This document shows positions 1-7,970 of a stretch of 39,472 nt of DNA, piece by piece. Positions within the stretch are counted from its first letter, which is position 1. The number at the start of each line of letters is the position of its first letter. Made by a program: the position numbers and the translations under genes. Under the pieces are notes generated by a model. That model was not told where the DNA came from. It made no database searches and saw only the letters and a list, made by a program, of their open reading frames with translations. This DNA comes from GCA-2746795 sp964643965 (GTDB taxonomy: Bacteria; Chloroflexota; Anaerolineae; Promineifilales; Promineifilaceae), in the NCBI GenBank assembly GCA_964643965.1, contig CAZXVH010000036.1, positions 1 to 39,472 on the forward strand, written 5' to 3'.

Positions 1-1
1 G

Positions 2-100
2 GATGTGGTTCCAGGCACGGAGATTGAGGCCACTGGCCTCCCTGGTTTAGCGGGCGTCTTAGAAGCGGAAAAGATCGTCGTTTTAAGTTGGGATGGGTAA
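2..100 (+). CDS. 3' end of an unidentified gene (partial)
   Basis: An open frame enters from the left edge and ends at TAA (98-100). Its last 32 residues end in KIVVLSWDG. The composition is protein-like and the other two forward frames close early. It would converge on the permease gene that ends at 159. Too little is present to assign a family, and it could be a chance open frame. Confidence 0.4.
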   Translation, partial: DVVPGTEIEATGLPGLAGVLEAEKIVVLSWDG

Positions 101-113
101 ACGGCCGTTTACC
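96..113. terminator. 18-bp perfect palindrome between convergent gene ends
   Basis: GGTAAACGGCCGTTTACC is a perfect palindrome that includes the stop codon of the partial left gene and a core ACGGCCGT. It sits between two convergent gene ends, so it could form a hairpin that ends transcription from either side. There is no clear T-run after it. It is also one member of the window-wide ACGGCCGT family, so the terminator role is only possible. Confidence 0.3.
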
Positions 114-158
114 TGACGCTCTTCTTGCCAACCTGCCAACCATTCAACCGGCCACCCC

Positions 159-1265
159 CTAATGAACCAACGCCTCTTGCGCCAGGGAACGGCCGTTATC
201 CAACAACACCAAATGCCCATTCTCTCGTTTTACCAAATGGCGGCGCTGCGCTTTGGCCACCACCTCATCCGCGAAGGTGGGCTGCCAGCGGAAATGCTCT
301 TGCAGATGCTCGACGGTGCATTCGTCGGCGGCGGCGGGCGTGGCTTCGTGGTTCATGAGGTGCATCGCCAGCGACGTTTGCGCAAATTCCCATTTTTGCC
401 GCTTTTTGCGCTGCGCCACCGCCACCATGCCCCGTTTCGGCGCAAACAGAAAAGTGAGCAGAAAAACCACGCCCGTCATCGTGGCCATCGAGCCAGCGAT
501 ATTGGCGTCCAACACCCGCGCCAGCCAGTAGCCGCTGATGGCGCTGATCACGCCGATGAGCGCCGCCAACCCGATCATCCTGGGCAGGCTGTCTGTTATC
601 AGATAGGCCGCCGCCGCCGGAGCGATCATGAGGGCTACGACTAAAATAGAACCAACGGCATCGAAGGCGCCCACGACCGTTATCGACACCACGCCCATCA
701 GCCCATAATGCACCAACGCGGGCGAAAGTCCCAATGTCGCCGCCAAACCGGCATCAAAGGTCGCCAGCTTTAGCTCCTTGTAGAACAGCGTGATAAACAG
801 CGTATTCAACAGTAAAATGCCGCTCATCACCACCAATGATTTGGGGACGCTGAAGCCGAATAAATCGAGGCGGTTAAAGGGAGCGAAGGCCAGTTCGCCC
901 AGCAGCACCGCATCTGCATCCAGATGCACCCCTTTGGCATAGCGCGAAATGAGAATGATGGCCAGGCTAAACAAGGCCGGAAACACCAGACCGATGGCGG
1001 CGTCTTGCTTGACCAGACCCGTTTTATGGAGCAGTTCCACCAGGCTAACCGTGAGTAAACCCATGGCCGCCGCGCCCAAAATAAGGAGAGGCGATTCCAA
1101 CGATCCGACCAAAAAGAAGACGAGAACAATGCCCAGCAGCACGGTATGGCTAATGGCGTCGCTCATCATCGCCATACGTCGCAGCACTAAAAACACGCCC
1201 GGTAGGGCACAGGCCAGCGCCACTACCGCCGCAATCAGTTGAATTTCAATTTGTGATGAAGTCAT
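159..1265 (-). CDS. Metal ABC transporter permease (ABC-3 family) with C-terminal winged-helix-like tail
   Basis: Integral membrane permease of the Mn/Zn/Fe ABC-3 family (TroC/TroD, ZnuB, MntB), 368 residues. Hydrophobic segments fill residues 5 to about 280. Family motifs include RRMAMMSDAISHTVLLGIV near the N-terminus, the metal-path region of these permeases, and ALMIAPAAAAYLI in the later half. Members are usually about 270-300 residues. This one adds about 80 soluble residues (after FLFAPKRG) that read like a winged helix ending in GHLVLLDNGRSLAQEAL. ATG start with AGGAC upstream. It is last in a five-gene minus-strand operon, 43 bp after the other permease, and the two probably form a heterodimeric channel. 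Metal specificity cannot be read from the sequence. Confidence 0.93.
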   Translation of the reverse strand: MTSSQIEIQLIAAVVALACALPGVFLVLRRMAMMSDAISHTVLLGIVLVFFLVGSLESPLLILGAAAMGLLTVSLVELLHKTGLVKQDAAIGLVFPALFSLAIILISRYAKGVHLDADAVLLGELAFAPFNRLDLFGFSVPKSLVVMSGILLLNTLFITLFYKELKLATFDAGLAATLGLSPALVHYGLMGVVSITVVGAFDAVGSILVVALMIAPAAAAYLITDSLPRMIGLAALIGVISAISGYWLARVLDANIAGSMATMTGVVFLLTFLFAPKRGMVAVAQRKKRQKWEFAQTSLAMHLMNHEATPAAADECTVEHLQEHFRWQPTFADEVVAKAQRRHLVKRENGHLVLLDNGRSLAQEALVH

Positions 1266-1308
1266 GTTTAAAGTCCTGAAAGTAGAGATTAGAAATCATT
1301 TAATTTCT

Positions 1309-2418
1309 TTAAATCAAATACCGCTCCGCTTCTGCCACGCCAATGTCCGTCAGCGCCCAATGGTCTTTATCCACCTGCTGCACCCAACCGAGATCGGATA
1401 GGGCGGCGAGGCTGTTACGAACGCCGCCCTTGCCGAAGCTCATTGTTTGCAGAACGGCCGTTTCATGGGCATGTTGTGGATCGTCATGTTGTTCCGCCAG
1501 GCGATAGAGGTGAGACAGCACCGCCCGTACCCGCAGATTTTGATGATTTTTCCGGCGACGCAGCCAGTTCCACACCAAGCCCCGATTGGGCGCAAACAAG
1601 AATGAAAACAGCACAATGACGCTGATAGAAAGCACCACCAGCGGCCCCGTAGACAAACCGCTGCCCATGCTGCTGATCATCGCGCCGCTGACGCCGGCAA
1701 TGGCCCCAAACAAGGCCGCCAACCCCACCATCACGCTCAAGCGATCCGTCCATTGGCGAGCGGCGGCGGCGGGCGCCACAATCATAGCGCTCATCAGCAC
1801 CACCCCCACCGCCTGCAAGCCAATGGCGATGGCCACCACGAGCAAGCTGGTGAGCAAAATATCCAGGAAGCGCATCGAGAAGCCCAAACTCGCGCCGAAA
1901 TCGGCGTCAAAGCTGAGCAGTTTGAATTCTTTCCAGAACAGTGCCATGAGCAGCAAAGCGCCGCCGCCAAACAGCGCCATAGTCACCACATCCCGTTCTA
2001 ACAAAGTGGCTGCCTGCCCAAAGAGGAAGTTGTTCAAGCCGGCCTGCCTGGCGTCAGGATGACGCTGCAAAAAGGTGAGCAGCATCAGGCCAAAGCCGAA
2101 GAAAACGGAAAGGATAATGCCCAGCGCACTATCTTCTTTGATGCGGGTATGGCGGGTGATGCCCATCATGAGCAGTGTGCCTAAAATGCCAGCGATGGCC
2201 GCCCCCAGCAGCAGTACGATGGGCGCTTTGCTGCCCGTAATCATGAAGGCCAGCACCACGCCCGGCAGCGCCGCATGTGAGATGGCGTCGCCCAGTAAAC
2301 TTTGGCGGCGCAGCACTGCAAAGGAGCCTAATGCGCCACTGACGAGACCCAGCGTGGCCGCGCCCAGGGCGATGGTGCGTAATGTGTAGTTGAAGAATAA
2401 ATCGGTAAAAATGTCCAT
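1309..2418 (-). CDS. Metal ABC transporter permease (ABC-3 family), first of two, with winged-helix-like tail
   Basis: 369-residue ABC-3 permease, partner of the next gene. The conserved stretches LRRQSLLGDAISHAALPGVV (residues 36-55) and AMIVAPAAAARQW are typical of Zn/Mn permeases, with about eight hydrophobic helices up to FLFAPNRGLV. The last 85 residues are soluble and look like a winged helix: a helix RVRAVLSHLYRLAEQ, then VRNSLAALSDLGWVQQ, then a wing ending WALTDIGVAEAERYL. Two consecutive permeases, one ATPase, one lipoprotein and a DtxR-type regulator resemble the Treponema troABCD-troR set, with the regulator at the other end. A 183-bp spacer separates it from the ATPase gene. I saw no other gene there. 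Confidence 0.93.
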   Translation of the reverse strand: MDIFTDLFFNYTLRTIALGAATLGLVSGALGSFAVLRRQSLLGDAISHAALPGVVLAFMITGSKAPIVLLLGAAIAGILGTLLMMGITRHTRIKEDSALGIILSVFFGFGLMLLTFLQRHPDARQAGLNNFLFGQAATLLERDVVTMALFGGGALLLMALFWKEFKLLSFDADFGASLGFSMRFLDILLTSLLVVAIAIGLQAVGVVLMSAMIVAPAAAARQWTDRLSVMVGLAALFGAIAGVSGAMISSMGSGLSTGPLVVLSISVIVLFSFLFAPNRGLVWNWLRRRKNHQNLRVRAVLSHLYRLAEQHDDPQHAHETAVLQTMSFGKGGVRNSLAALSDLGWVQQVDKDHWALTDIGVAEAERYLI

Positions 2419-2601
2419 TGTTTCTCGTTCTCATACGCTGTGTTCTAAACGATGCAAAACGTCTTGTTTTTCATTGTGGCGTTAGGCGCACATATGTCCC
2501 ACGCCCCTCTGTCGGGTTCTACAAGATTGGTTCGTACCTGGGTGTGCGAACGCTGCTTTGAGTGAAGCTGTTGCCGCGAACGACTCTTCGATCCGCCATC
2601 C

Positions 2602-3396
2602 CTAATCCCCAATCTCAACGGGCTGTTCATACGTTTCAGATGTCGCTGCCCCATTGCCATGACTGCGGGAGAGGAAGTTGACCTTGCCGCCATAAGTTAA
2701 GCGCAAATTTTCCTCCGTGAAAACCTGGCCGACGGGACCGCTGGCAATGCGGCGCACGTTGAGCAGCATGACCCAGTCGAAATATTCCGGCACAGTTTGC
2801 AAATCATGATGCACCACCACGACGGTTTTGCCTGCTTCGCGCAATTCTTTGAGCAGGGCGACGATGGCCCGTTCGGTAGTGGCGTCGACGCCCTGGAACG
2901 GTTCGTCCATGAAGTAGACTTGGGCGTCTTGCACCAGCGCCCGCGCCAAAAAGGTGCGCTGCTGCTGCCCGCCGGAAAGCTGGCTGATTTGGCGATGGGC
3001 GTATTGGGTCATGCCCACTTTTTCTAACGCTTCCATTGCCAATTTCTTTTCTTCTTTGCCGGGGCGACGGAACCAGCCCAATTTGCCGTAACGCCCCATC
3101 ATCACCACATCGAGGACGCTGGTGGGAAAGTCCCAATCGACGCTGCCCCGTTGGGGTACGTAGCCGACGAGTTTGCGCTGTTCTTCATAGGAACGGCCGT
3201 AAATGAGGACACGCCCCGCCGCTGGTTTGAGCAGCCCGAGAATGGCTTTGATGAGAGTGGTTTTGCCCGCCCCGTTCGGCCCGACGATAGCCATCAGCGT
3301 ACCTTCGGGAACGTGCATGTCGATGTCCCAGAGAACGGGCTTTTCACCGTAGGCCATGGTTAAATCTTCTACTTCGATTGCGTATTTTGTGTTCAT
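2602..3396 (-). CDS. Metal ABC transporter ATP-binding protein
   Basis: Cytoplasmic ATPase powering metal import, 264 residues, typical for the family. Walker A GPNGAGKT at residues 39-46, Q-loop in VGYVPQRG (78-84), signature LSGGQ at 140-144, Walker B VYFMDEPF at 160-167, and switch histidine in VVHHDLQ near 196. The VDWDFPTSV stretch after the Q-loop is typical of Mn/Zn ATPases. I chose ATG at 3396 (MNTKYAIEVEDL) because AGGAATT precedes it. The frame stays open upstream to 3495, but those 33 residues come from a low-complexity TGGCTGG-repeat spacer and do not look like protein. It lies between the binding protein and the permeases. Confidence 0.95.
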   Translation of the reverse strand: MNTKYAIEVEDLTMAYGEKPVLWDIDMHVPEGTLMAIVGPNGAGKTTLIKAILGLLKPAAGRVLIYGRSYEEQRKLVGYVPQRGSVDWDFPTSVLDVVMMGRYGKLGWFRRPGKEEKKLAMEALEKVGMTQYAHRQISQLSGGQQQRTFLARALVQDAQVYFMDEPFQGVDATTERAIVALLKELREAGKTVVVVHHDLQTVPEYFDWVMLLNVRRIASGPVGQVFTEENLRLTYGGKVNFLSRSHGNGAATSETYEQPVEIGD

Positions 3397-3498
3397 CGTA
3401 ATTCCTGTTGCTGGTTGCGTGTGGCTGGTGGCTGGTGGCTGTTGGCTGGTGGCAAGTGAATGTTTACCCGCGATCCGCCACTCGCCACCCGTCACTTT
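3397..3498. repeat. Low-complexity TGGCTGG-type spacer
   Basis: The spacer between the binding-protein and ATPase genes has several imperfect copies of TGGCTGG/TGGTGGC on the plus strand (3411-3463). It is the first of several simple-sequence spacers between operon genes in this window. No gene is supported here. Confidence 0.6.
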
Positions 3499-4428
3499 TT
3501 ATTCGTTTAACAAGGCGCCCACAATCGTATTGATATTATGTTCCACCATGCCGATGTAGTGACCTTCGGGCGTGTCGGCGTTGCCCATGGCGTCGGAGAA
3601 GAGGGAGCCGCCGATTTCGGTAGTATACCCCTGGGCCTTGACGGCCGCTTGCACAGCTTGAATGGTGCGTACCGGGACGGAAGATTCGACGAAGATGGCG
3701 GGGATTTTATTTTCGACAATGAAGTCGGCTAATCCTTGCACATCGGCGGCGGAAGCTTCTGAGGCGGTGCTGATGCCTTGCAGCCCGAGTACCTGGAAGT
3801 CGTAAGCGCGGCCAAAGTAGTTAAAGGCGTCGTGGGCGGTGATGAGGACGCGCTGCTGTTCGGGGACTCGCGCCGCTTGTTCCCTGACGTAGTTATCGAG
3901 TTCAGCCAGTTCTGCCAGGTAAGCTTCGGCATTGGCCTGGTAGTCGGCGGCGTTGTCGGGATCGGCTGCCATGAAGGTGTCGCGCACGGCGCCCACGGCG
4001 AGTGACCATAGCTCCACGTCAAACCAGACGTGGGGATCGTGTTCATCGGGATAGCGGGGGGATGAGAGTAATCTCTCTTCGGGAATGGCGTTTGCGGCGG
4101 CAACGGCCGTTTTTGTTTCGCCTATTTGTTTAAGCACATTCGCCATCTGCGCTTCCAGGAAGAGGCCGTTGTAAAGGATGACATCAGCTTCGGCCAGTTT
4201 GGACACGTCACTTTCGCTGGCGGTGTACAGATGTGGGTCTACGCCCGGCCCCATCAAGCTGACGACGGTGACATGTTCGCCGCCGATGATTTGGGCAGCG
4301 TCGCCCAGCTGTCCAATGGTCGTTACCACATACAGAGTATCGTCATCGGCGGCGGAAGTTCCCCCACCGCAGGCGGCTAAAAGCAAGGCCAGGATGATGA
4401 TAAGGGGGAGGGTTGCTATTTTTTTCAC
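3499..4428 (-). CDS. Metal-binding lipoprotein of an ABC importer (TroA/ZnuA/MntA cluster)
   Basis: Extracytoplasmic binding protein, 309 residues, that captures Zn2+ or Mn2+ and delivers it to the ABC permeases. A lipoprotein signal (positive MKK, hydrophobic stretch, lipobox LAAC with Cys20) predicts membrane anchoring. The four candidate ligands fall where the cluster A-I family has them: His66 (VDPHLY), His133 (DPHVWFD), His199 (ITAHDAFNYF) and Asp279 (SLFSDAMG). A histidine at the third site is the TroA/ZnuA pattern. PsaA-type Mn-specific proteins have glutamate there. There is no long His-rich loop of the kind typical of ZnuA. The start is GTG (4426-4428), with AAGGAGA about 10 bp upstream. 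It follows the regulator gene by 23 bp. Confidence 0.95.
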   Translation of the reverse strand: MKKIATLPLIIILALLLAACGGGTSAADDDTLYVVTTIGQLGDAAQIIGGEHVTVVSLMGPGVDPHLYTASESDVSKLAEADVILYNGLFLEAQMANVLKQIGETKTAVAAANAIPEERLLSSPRYPDEHDPHVWFDVELWSLAVGAVRDTFMAADPDNAADYQANAEAYLAELAELDNYVREQAARVPEQQRVLITAHDAFNYFGRAYDFQVLGLQGISTASEASAADVQGLADFIVENKIPAIFVESSVPVRTIQAVQAAVKAQGYTTEIGGSLFSDAMGNADTPEGHYIGMVEHNINTIVGALLNE

Positions 4429-4451
4429 AGTGAATGGGTCTCCTTGGTTTG

Positions 4452-5132
4452 TTAGTTTGATAGGTGGTTGGGTAGATTGTCTACAAAGATGATGTCGGCG
4501 ATGGCAGGGATCAGGTCGATTTGTTCTTTATTGGTTCGGATGCGCTGGTTGCCGTTGGCGCTGGTGCAGGTGAGTTGGATTTTTGCGCCAGGGCGCAGGT
4601 TATGTTGCGCCAGCCAGCGTAAGGTTTCTGGATTGGCGTCACAGACGCGGCGGATAACGGCCGTTTCTCCCACTGCCAGCTCTGTTAATGGGAACTCGGT
4701 GATCAAGCGGGTCTCGAGGTCGGTTGAGGGGATGAGATGACCGTGTGGGTCCCGTTCTGGATGTCCGAGAGCGGCAGCCAGGCGGGCGGCCATCGCTTTT
4801 GAGATGACATGTTCCAGGCGGTCGGCTTCTTCATGAACTTCATCCCACTCGTAGCCCAATTTTTCATACAGGAAAGATTCGATGAGCCGGTGATGACGGA
4901 TCATTTCCAGGGCGGCGCGTTCACCAACGGCCGTTAACTCGACCCCTTGATATTTGCGGTAGATAACGAGCGGAGGTTGACTCTTTGCCATCTTTTGCAC
5001 CATGCTCGTCACAGAAGCAGGTTTTACAGCCAGTTCCTCAGCCAGTTGATTGGTGGTGGCGCGGCCGCCTTTTGCTGTGAGGTGGTAAATCGTTTTTAGA
5101 TAATCTTGAGATGCTTGTGATAAATCATTCAT
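4452..5132 (-). CDS. DtxR/MntR-family metal-dependent transcriptional repressor
   Basis: 226 residues, the size of three-domain DtxR/IdeR-type repressors. Residues 1-65 form the winged helix (DYLKTIYHL, QLAEELAVKPASVTSMVQKM). The next helices carry the metal and dimer signature HHRLIESFLYEKLGYEWDEV with HEEADRLEHVIS, and GHPERDPHG. The last 75 residues resemble the FeoA/SH3-like domain (LAVGETAVIRRV, LRPGAKIQL). It should bind DNA when loaded with Mn2+ or Fe2+ and repress the transport operon. It is the first gene of that operon, and a matching operator overlaps the operon promoter just upstream, so autoregulation is likely. Which metal it senses is uncertain. Confidence 0.95.
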   Translation of the reverse strand: MNDLSQASQDYLKTIYHLTAKGGRATTNQLAEELAVKPASVTSMVQKMAKSQPPLVIYRKYQGVELTAVGERAALEMIRHHRLIESFLYEKLGYEWDEVHEEADRLEHVISKAMAARLAAALGHPERDPHGHLIPSTDLETRLITEFPLTELAVGETAVIRRVCDANPETLRWLAQHNLRPGAKIQLTCTSANGNQRIRTNKEQIDLIPAIADIIFVDNLPNHLSN

Positions 5133-5150
5133 ATGCCATATCCCCGGTAA

Positions 5151-5219
5151 CTAAATTGTAATTTAGATGGAGCTAAATTAGACATGCCTAAATTATACGT
5201 TCCTTACCATAAATGTCAA
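5151..5219 (-). promoter_or_regulatory. Promoter and DtxR-type operator of the metal uptake operon
   Basis: Read on the minus strand, TTGACA (5214-5219) and TATAAT (5192-5197) are separated by 16 bp, a near-ideal sigma-70 promoter. Immediately downstream and overlapping the -10 is TTAGGCATGTCTAA (5178-5191), a palindrome with one mismatched pair close to DtxR/MntR/SirR boxes. A second perfect inverted repeat, CTAAATT-GT-AATTTAG, lies at 5151-5166 in the leader. Repression of the operon by metal-loaded repressor is the direct inference. Confidence 0.8.
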
Positions 5220-5353
5220 AATAAAAAGATGACATTGAATTTTTTGATTTTCCTCAACAAAAACTTGTGATAATTCGATCTGATTGACGAAGGCGCGGTA
5301 CAATCAGACCGTACGCCGTAAGTCAAACTGCATAAAACCGCCAGGAAGGTGAA

Positions 5354-5431
5354 ATGGAAACGAAACAATATGTAGTGGATCGGGTGCTGTTGCCGTTGAA
5401 TTTATGGCTGGCGGTTTCTGGACAGCAGTAA
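5354..5431 (+). CDS. Possible 25-residue leader peptide upstream of the dipeptidase
   Basis: A short frame, METKQYVVDRVLLPLNLWLA and five more residues, starts at ATG 5354 behind a good ribosome-binding site (AGGAAGGTG). It stops at TAA 5429-5431, three bases before the dipeptidase ATG. The dipeptidase has no clear ribosome-binding site of its own, because this reading frame occupies that place. Translational coupling is plausible. The peptide matches no family I know and may be fortuitous. Confidence 0.35.
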   Translation: METKQYVVDRVLLPLNLWLAVSGQQ

Positions 5432-5434
5432 GCT

Positions 5435-6634
5435 ATGAAGTCATTCCTCAAATACAGCGCCCTTTTTTTGGCGGCGCTGGCGCTCATCCGGGCGCTGCTG
5501 ACGCGGTTAATCGCCCCCTTGATCGACAGGCTGCTCAACCGGGTTGCTGCCAGGTCGTCTTATGAGATAGATGAGGAAACGGCCGTTTTTCACAATCAAC
5601 TTTTCATCGCCGATCTCCATTCCGATCCCTTCCTATGGAACCGCGACCTGCGCCGTCGGCATCGTTATGGGCATATTGACCTGCCCCGCCTGCGTGAAGG
5701 CAATATCGCCTTGCAAACGGTAGGCGTCGCCGCCAAAATCCCCTGGGGGCTTAACTTTGAACGCAATCCCGGCCGTAGCGATATGCTGGCGGCCTTGAGT
5801 TTCGTGCAAAACTGGCCCATACGCACCTGGTTCGACCAGTACCAACGCGCCCTCTACCACAGCCAGCGACTGCATGATCTGATCGCCCACGACCCCGATA
5901 CCTTAATGCTGGTTGGCAGCACGGCCGACCTCGAGACGTTGCTGGCCAGGCGACAGCGAAACAGAGCGGTTACTGGCTTTTTGCTGGGGCTGGAAGGCGT
6001 CCATGCCCTGGAAGGAGATTTGACGCGGCTTGGTGGCCTCTATGACGCCGGGTTCCGCCTGTTGGGATTGATGCACTTCTTCGACAACGAAGCGGGCGGC
6101 TCGGCGCACGGCTGGTCTAAAGGTGGCCTCACCCCCTTTGGCGAGAGGCTTATCCAGGCTGCCGAATCCCGACAGATGATTATCGATCTGGCCCATGCCT
6201 CGCCACAGCTTATCGAAGATGTTGCCGCTGTTGCCGCCTGCCCCCTGCTCGTCTCCCACACTGGCGTCTGCGGCACTTGTAGCACTACGCGAAACATAAA
6301 TGACCACAACCTTAAGCTGGTAGCGGCGTCCGGCGGACTCATCGGCATTGCCCTGTTTGATATGGCGGTTTGCGGACATACTGTGATGGCCACGGCCGAA
6401 GCGATGCGCTACACGGCCGACCTGGTGGGCGTAGAACATGTGGCGTTGGGCACCGATTTCGATGGCGCCATCAAGGCCCCCATCGACGCCAGCGGCATGG
6501 CGCTCTTAACGCGAGACTTGCTGGCCGTTGGCTTTTCGCCGGCGCAGGCGGCGCAAATCATGGGTGGCAATGCCTTCCGGTTCCTGCAAGAGAACCTGCC
6601 GCCCACGGCCGCTCCCCCTACCCTACCCTCTTGA
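5435..6634 (+). CDS. Membrane dipeptidase, peptidase family M19
   Basis: 399-residue metallo-dipeptidase of the renal-dipeptidase (M19) family, which hydrolyses dipeptides and sometimes D-amino-acid dipeptides. An N-terminal hydrophobic segment (residues 5-30) suggests a membrane anchor. The binuclear zinc ligands can be seen: His62 and Asp64 (DLHSDPF), bridging Glu187 (GLEGVHALEGD), His254 (DLAHAS) and His275 (LLVSHTG). The GTDFDG motif with Asp341 and TTRNINDHNLK with GGLIGIALF also fit the family. It is divergent from the metal operon. The shared intergenic region suggests, but does not prove, co-regulation by metal. It is followed by a hairpin at 6855-6877. Confidence 0.93.
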   Translation: MKSFLKYSALFLAALALIRALLTRLIAPLIDRLLNRVAARSSYEIDEETAVFHNQLFIADLHSDPFLWNRDLRRRHRYGHIDLPRLREGNIALQTVGVAAKIPWGLNFERNPGRSDMLAALSFVQNWPIRTWFDQYQRALYHSQRLHDLIAHDPDTLMLVGSTADLETLLARRQRNRAVTGFLLGLEGVHALEGDLTRLGGLYDAGFRLLGLMHFFDNEAGGSAHGWSKGGLTPFGERLIQAAESRQMIIDLAHASPQLIEDVAAVAACPLLVSHTGVCGTCSTTRNINDHNLKLVAASGGLIGIALFDMAVCGHTVMATAEAMRYTADLVGVEHVALGTDFDGAIKAPIDASGMALLTRDLLAVGFSPAQAAQIMGGNAFRFLQENLPPTAAPPTLPS

Positions 6635-6854
6635 CCCGCGCTTCTTCGCTGTCGTGGCGCTTTGCCGCATGATGTATACATCTTTATACATTGCCCTGGC
6701 TACGCAAACAAGCGCATACAACAGATTACAAACGTTTGTTTACTCACACATATGTATACATCTGTACTCAACTGTTTGTTCACTTTCATCGCTGTCAATC
6801 CGCCTGCGCCTCCAGGCCATCCTGTAGTGAACCGGAATTTTCAGCGTTTAGCGG

Positions 6855-6877
6855 AGCGCCGCCTGAAAAGCGGCGCT
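6855..6877 (+). terminator. Candidate terminator hairpin after the dipeptidase gene
   Basis: AGCGCCGC and GCGGCGCT form a perfect 8-bp GC stem around a 7-nt loop, followed by GTTTTGG. The T-run is short, so termination strength is uncertain. It lies 220 bp past the dipeptidase stop and before the parA promoter. Confidence 0.5.
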
Positions 6878-7096
6878 GTTTTGGCCTTTATGTCCCTCTG
6901 ATTGCCTGCAAATATCCGTTTTGAGCGTTCTTCTCGCCGATCACAGCAATCGGGAAATACAAAGCGGTGGCGCCCGTTTCAAGCCCCCAAAAATCCAGCG
7001 TCGTTTGGGGGCCGCGATTTGTCGTCATCGTTTAGGCGTCAAATTTGAGAATTCACGTGCATACTCGCGTAATCATATGTATACATATATTTACTA

Positions 7097-7125
7097 TTGC
7101 GTGTGCATGTAGGCATAGGTATAAT
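7097..7125 (+). promoter_or_regulatory. Predicted promoter of the parA operon
   Basis: TTGCGT (7097-7102), a 17-bp spacer and a perfect TATAAT (7120-7125), about 65 bp before the parA start. It is flanked by palindromes at 7077-7086 and 7131-7140, suited to autorepression by the small DNA-binding partner. Confidence 0.6.
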
Positions 7126-7190
7126 CTTGTTTGTATACGTAAATAAGCACGGACACATGTTAACAAGCAGCCTGGCGGCAGAGGAAAGAA

Positions 7191-7970
7191 ATGATGACAC
7201 GAATTGTGGCGGTGGTCAGCCAAAAGGGTGGGGTGGGCAAAACCTCGCTCGTGCAAAATTTAGGCGCGGAACTGGCAAAGTCAGGGCAGCGCGTTTTGTT
7301 GATCGATTATGATCCACAAAGTAATCTCACCACCGGCTGGGGGATAGACCCCATGGCTGAACGGGGGACGGTGTATGATGCCATGACGATGCCGGAAACG
7401 GCCGTTGACACCCTTTTAGAAGTACGCCCCAATCTCTATCTTATGCCCGCCAGCCTTGATCTGGCCGGGGCCGAATTGGCCTTCATCAATGCCATCGACC
7501 GCAACAGCAAGCTGCGCAAGGCGCTGCAACCCATCAGCCATTACTTCGACATCATCCTCATTGATGGGCCGCCCAGCCTGGGATTTTTCACGGTCAACGC
7601 TCTATCTGCCGCCAATGAAATTCTCATCCCCTTGCAAGTGCATCCCTATGCCTATAAAGCGCTGGATCAACTGCTGGGCATTGTAGACCAGGTGGAAGAA
7701 ATCAACCCGAATTTGGCTTTAACCGGCATCGTCTTGACCATGTATGATCAGCGCAACTCGCTCACATCCGCCATTGAGGAGGCGGCGCGGCAGCGCTTTG
7801 GCAGTCGCGTGTTTAAGACGGTCATTCCCATCAATGTACGCATTCCTGAAGCCACTTTAGATGGGCTGAGTGTGGGCGAATATGAAGAATCAAGCCGCGG
7901 CGCAGCGGCCTACCGAGATTTAGCGGAGGAGGTAATCGCAAATGACCAGAAGGAAAAGTCAATTAGCTGA
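7191..7970 (+). CDS. parA: ParA-family partition ATPase
   Basis: 259-residue ParA/Soj-type ATPase. The deviant Walker A KGGVGKTS is at residues 12-19, followed by VLLIDYDPQSNLT (A' motif region) and ILIDGPPSLGFFTVNALSAA (Walker B region). There is no N-terminal DNA-binding extension, as in the small plasmid (type Ib) and chromosomal forms. Such proteins bind DNA when ATP-loaded and segregate plasmids, chromosomes or protein cargos with a small partner. The start is ATG 7191 or 7194 behind AGAGGAAAG. The 3' end overlaps the ribbon-helix-helix gene by 29 bp, so the two are translationally coupled. It is either a plasmid-derived cassette or a positioning system. The sequence does not decide between them. 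Confidence 0.93.
   Translation: MMTRIVAVVSQKGGVGKTSLVQNLGAELAKSGQRVLLIDYDPQSNLTTGWGIDPMAERGTVYDAMTMPETAVDTLLEVRPNLYLMPASLDLAGAELAFINAIDRNSKLRKALQPISHYFDIILIDGPPSLGFFTVNALSAANEILIPLQVHPYAYKALDQLLGIVDQVEEINPNLALTGIVLTMYDQRNSLTSAIEEAARQRFGSRVFKTVIPINVRIPEATLDGLSVGEYEESSRGAAAYRDLAEEVIANDQKEKSIS

Larger units (their letters stand above)
6672..7140. promoter_or_regulatory. parA upstream region with repeated ATGTATACAT palindromes
   Basis: The 556-bp spacer (6635-7190) is AT-rich and without a supported gene. It has three exact copies of the palindrome ATGTATACAT (6672-6681, 6752-6761, 7077-7086) and a near copy TTGTATACGT (7131-7140). The second and third share the longer CATATGTATACAT. A promoter TTGCGT-17 bp-TATAAT (7097-7125) lies between the last two sites. 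This arrangement fits an operator or centromere-like site for the downstream ParA/ribbon-helix-helix pair. Confidence 0.6.

Noticed and set aside
2445..2693. 82-residue minus-strand frame between the ATPase and the first permease
   Set aside because: It overlaps the end of the ATPase gene out of frame, has no recognisable ribosome-binding site and shows no family features.
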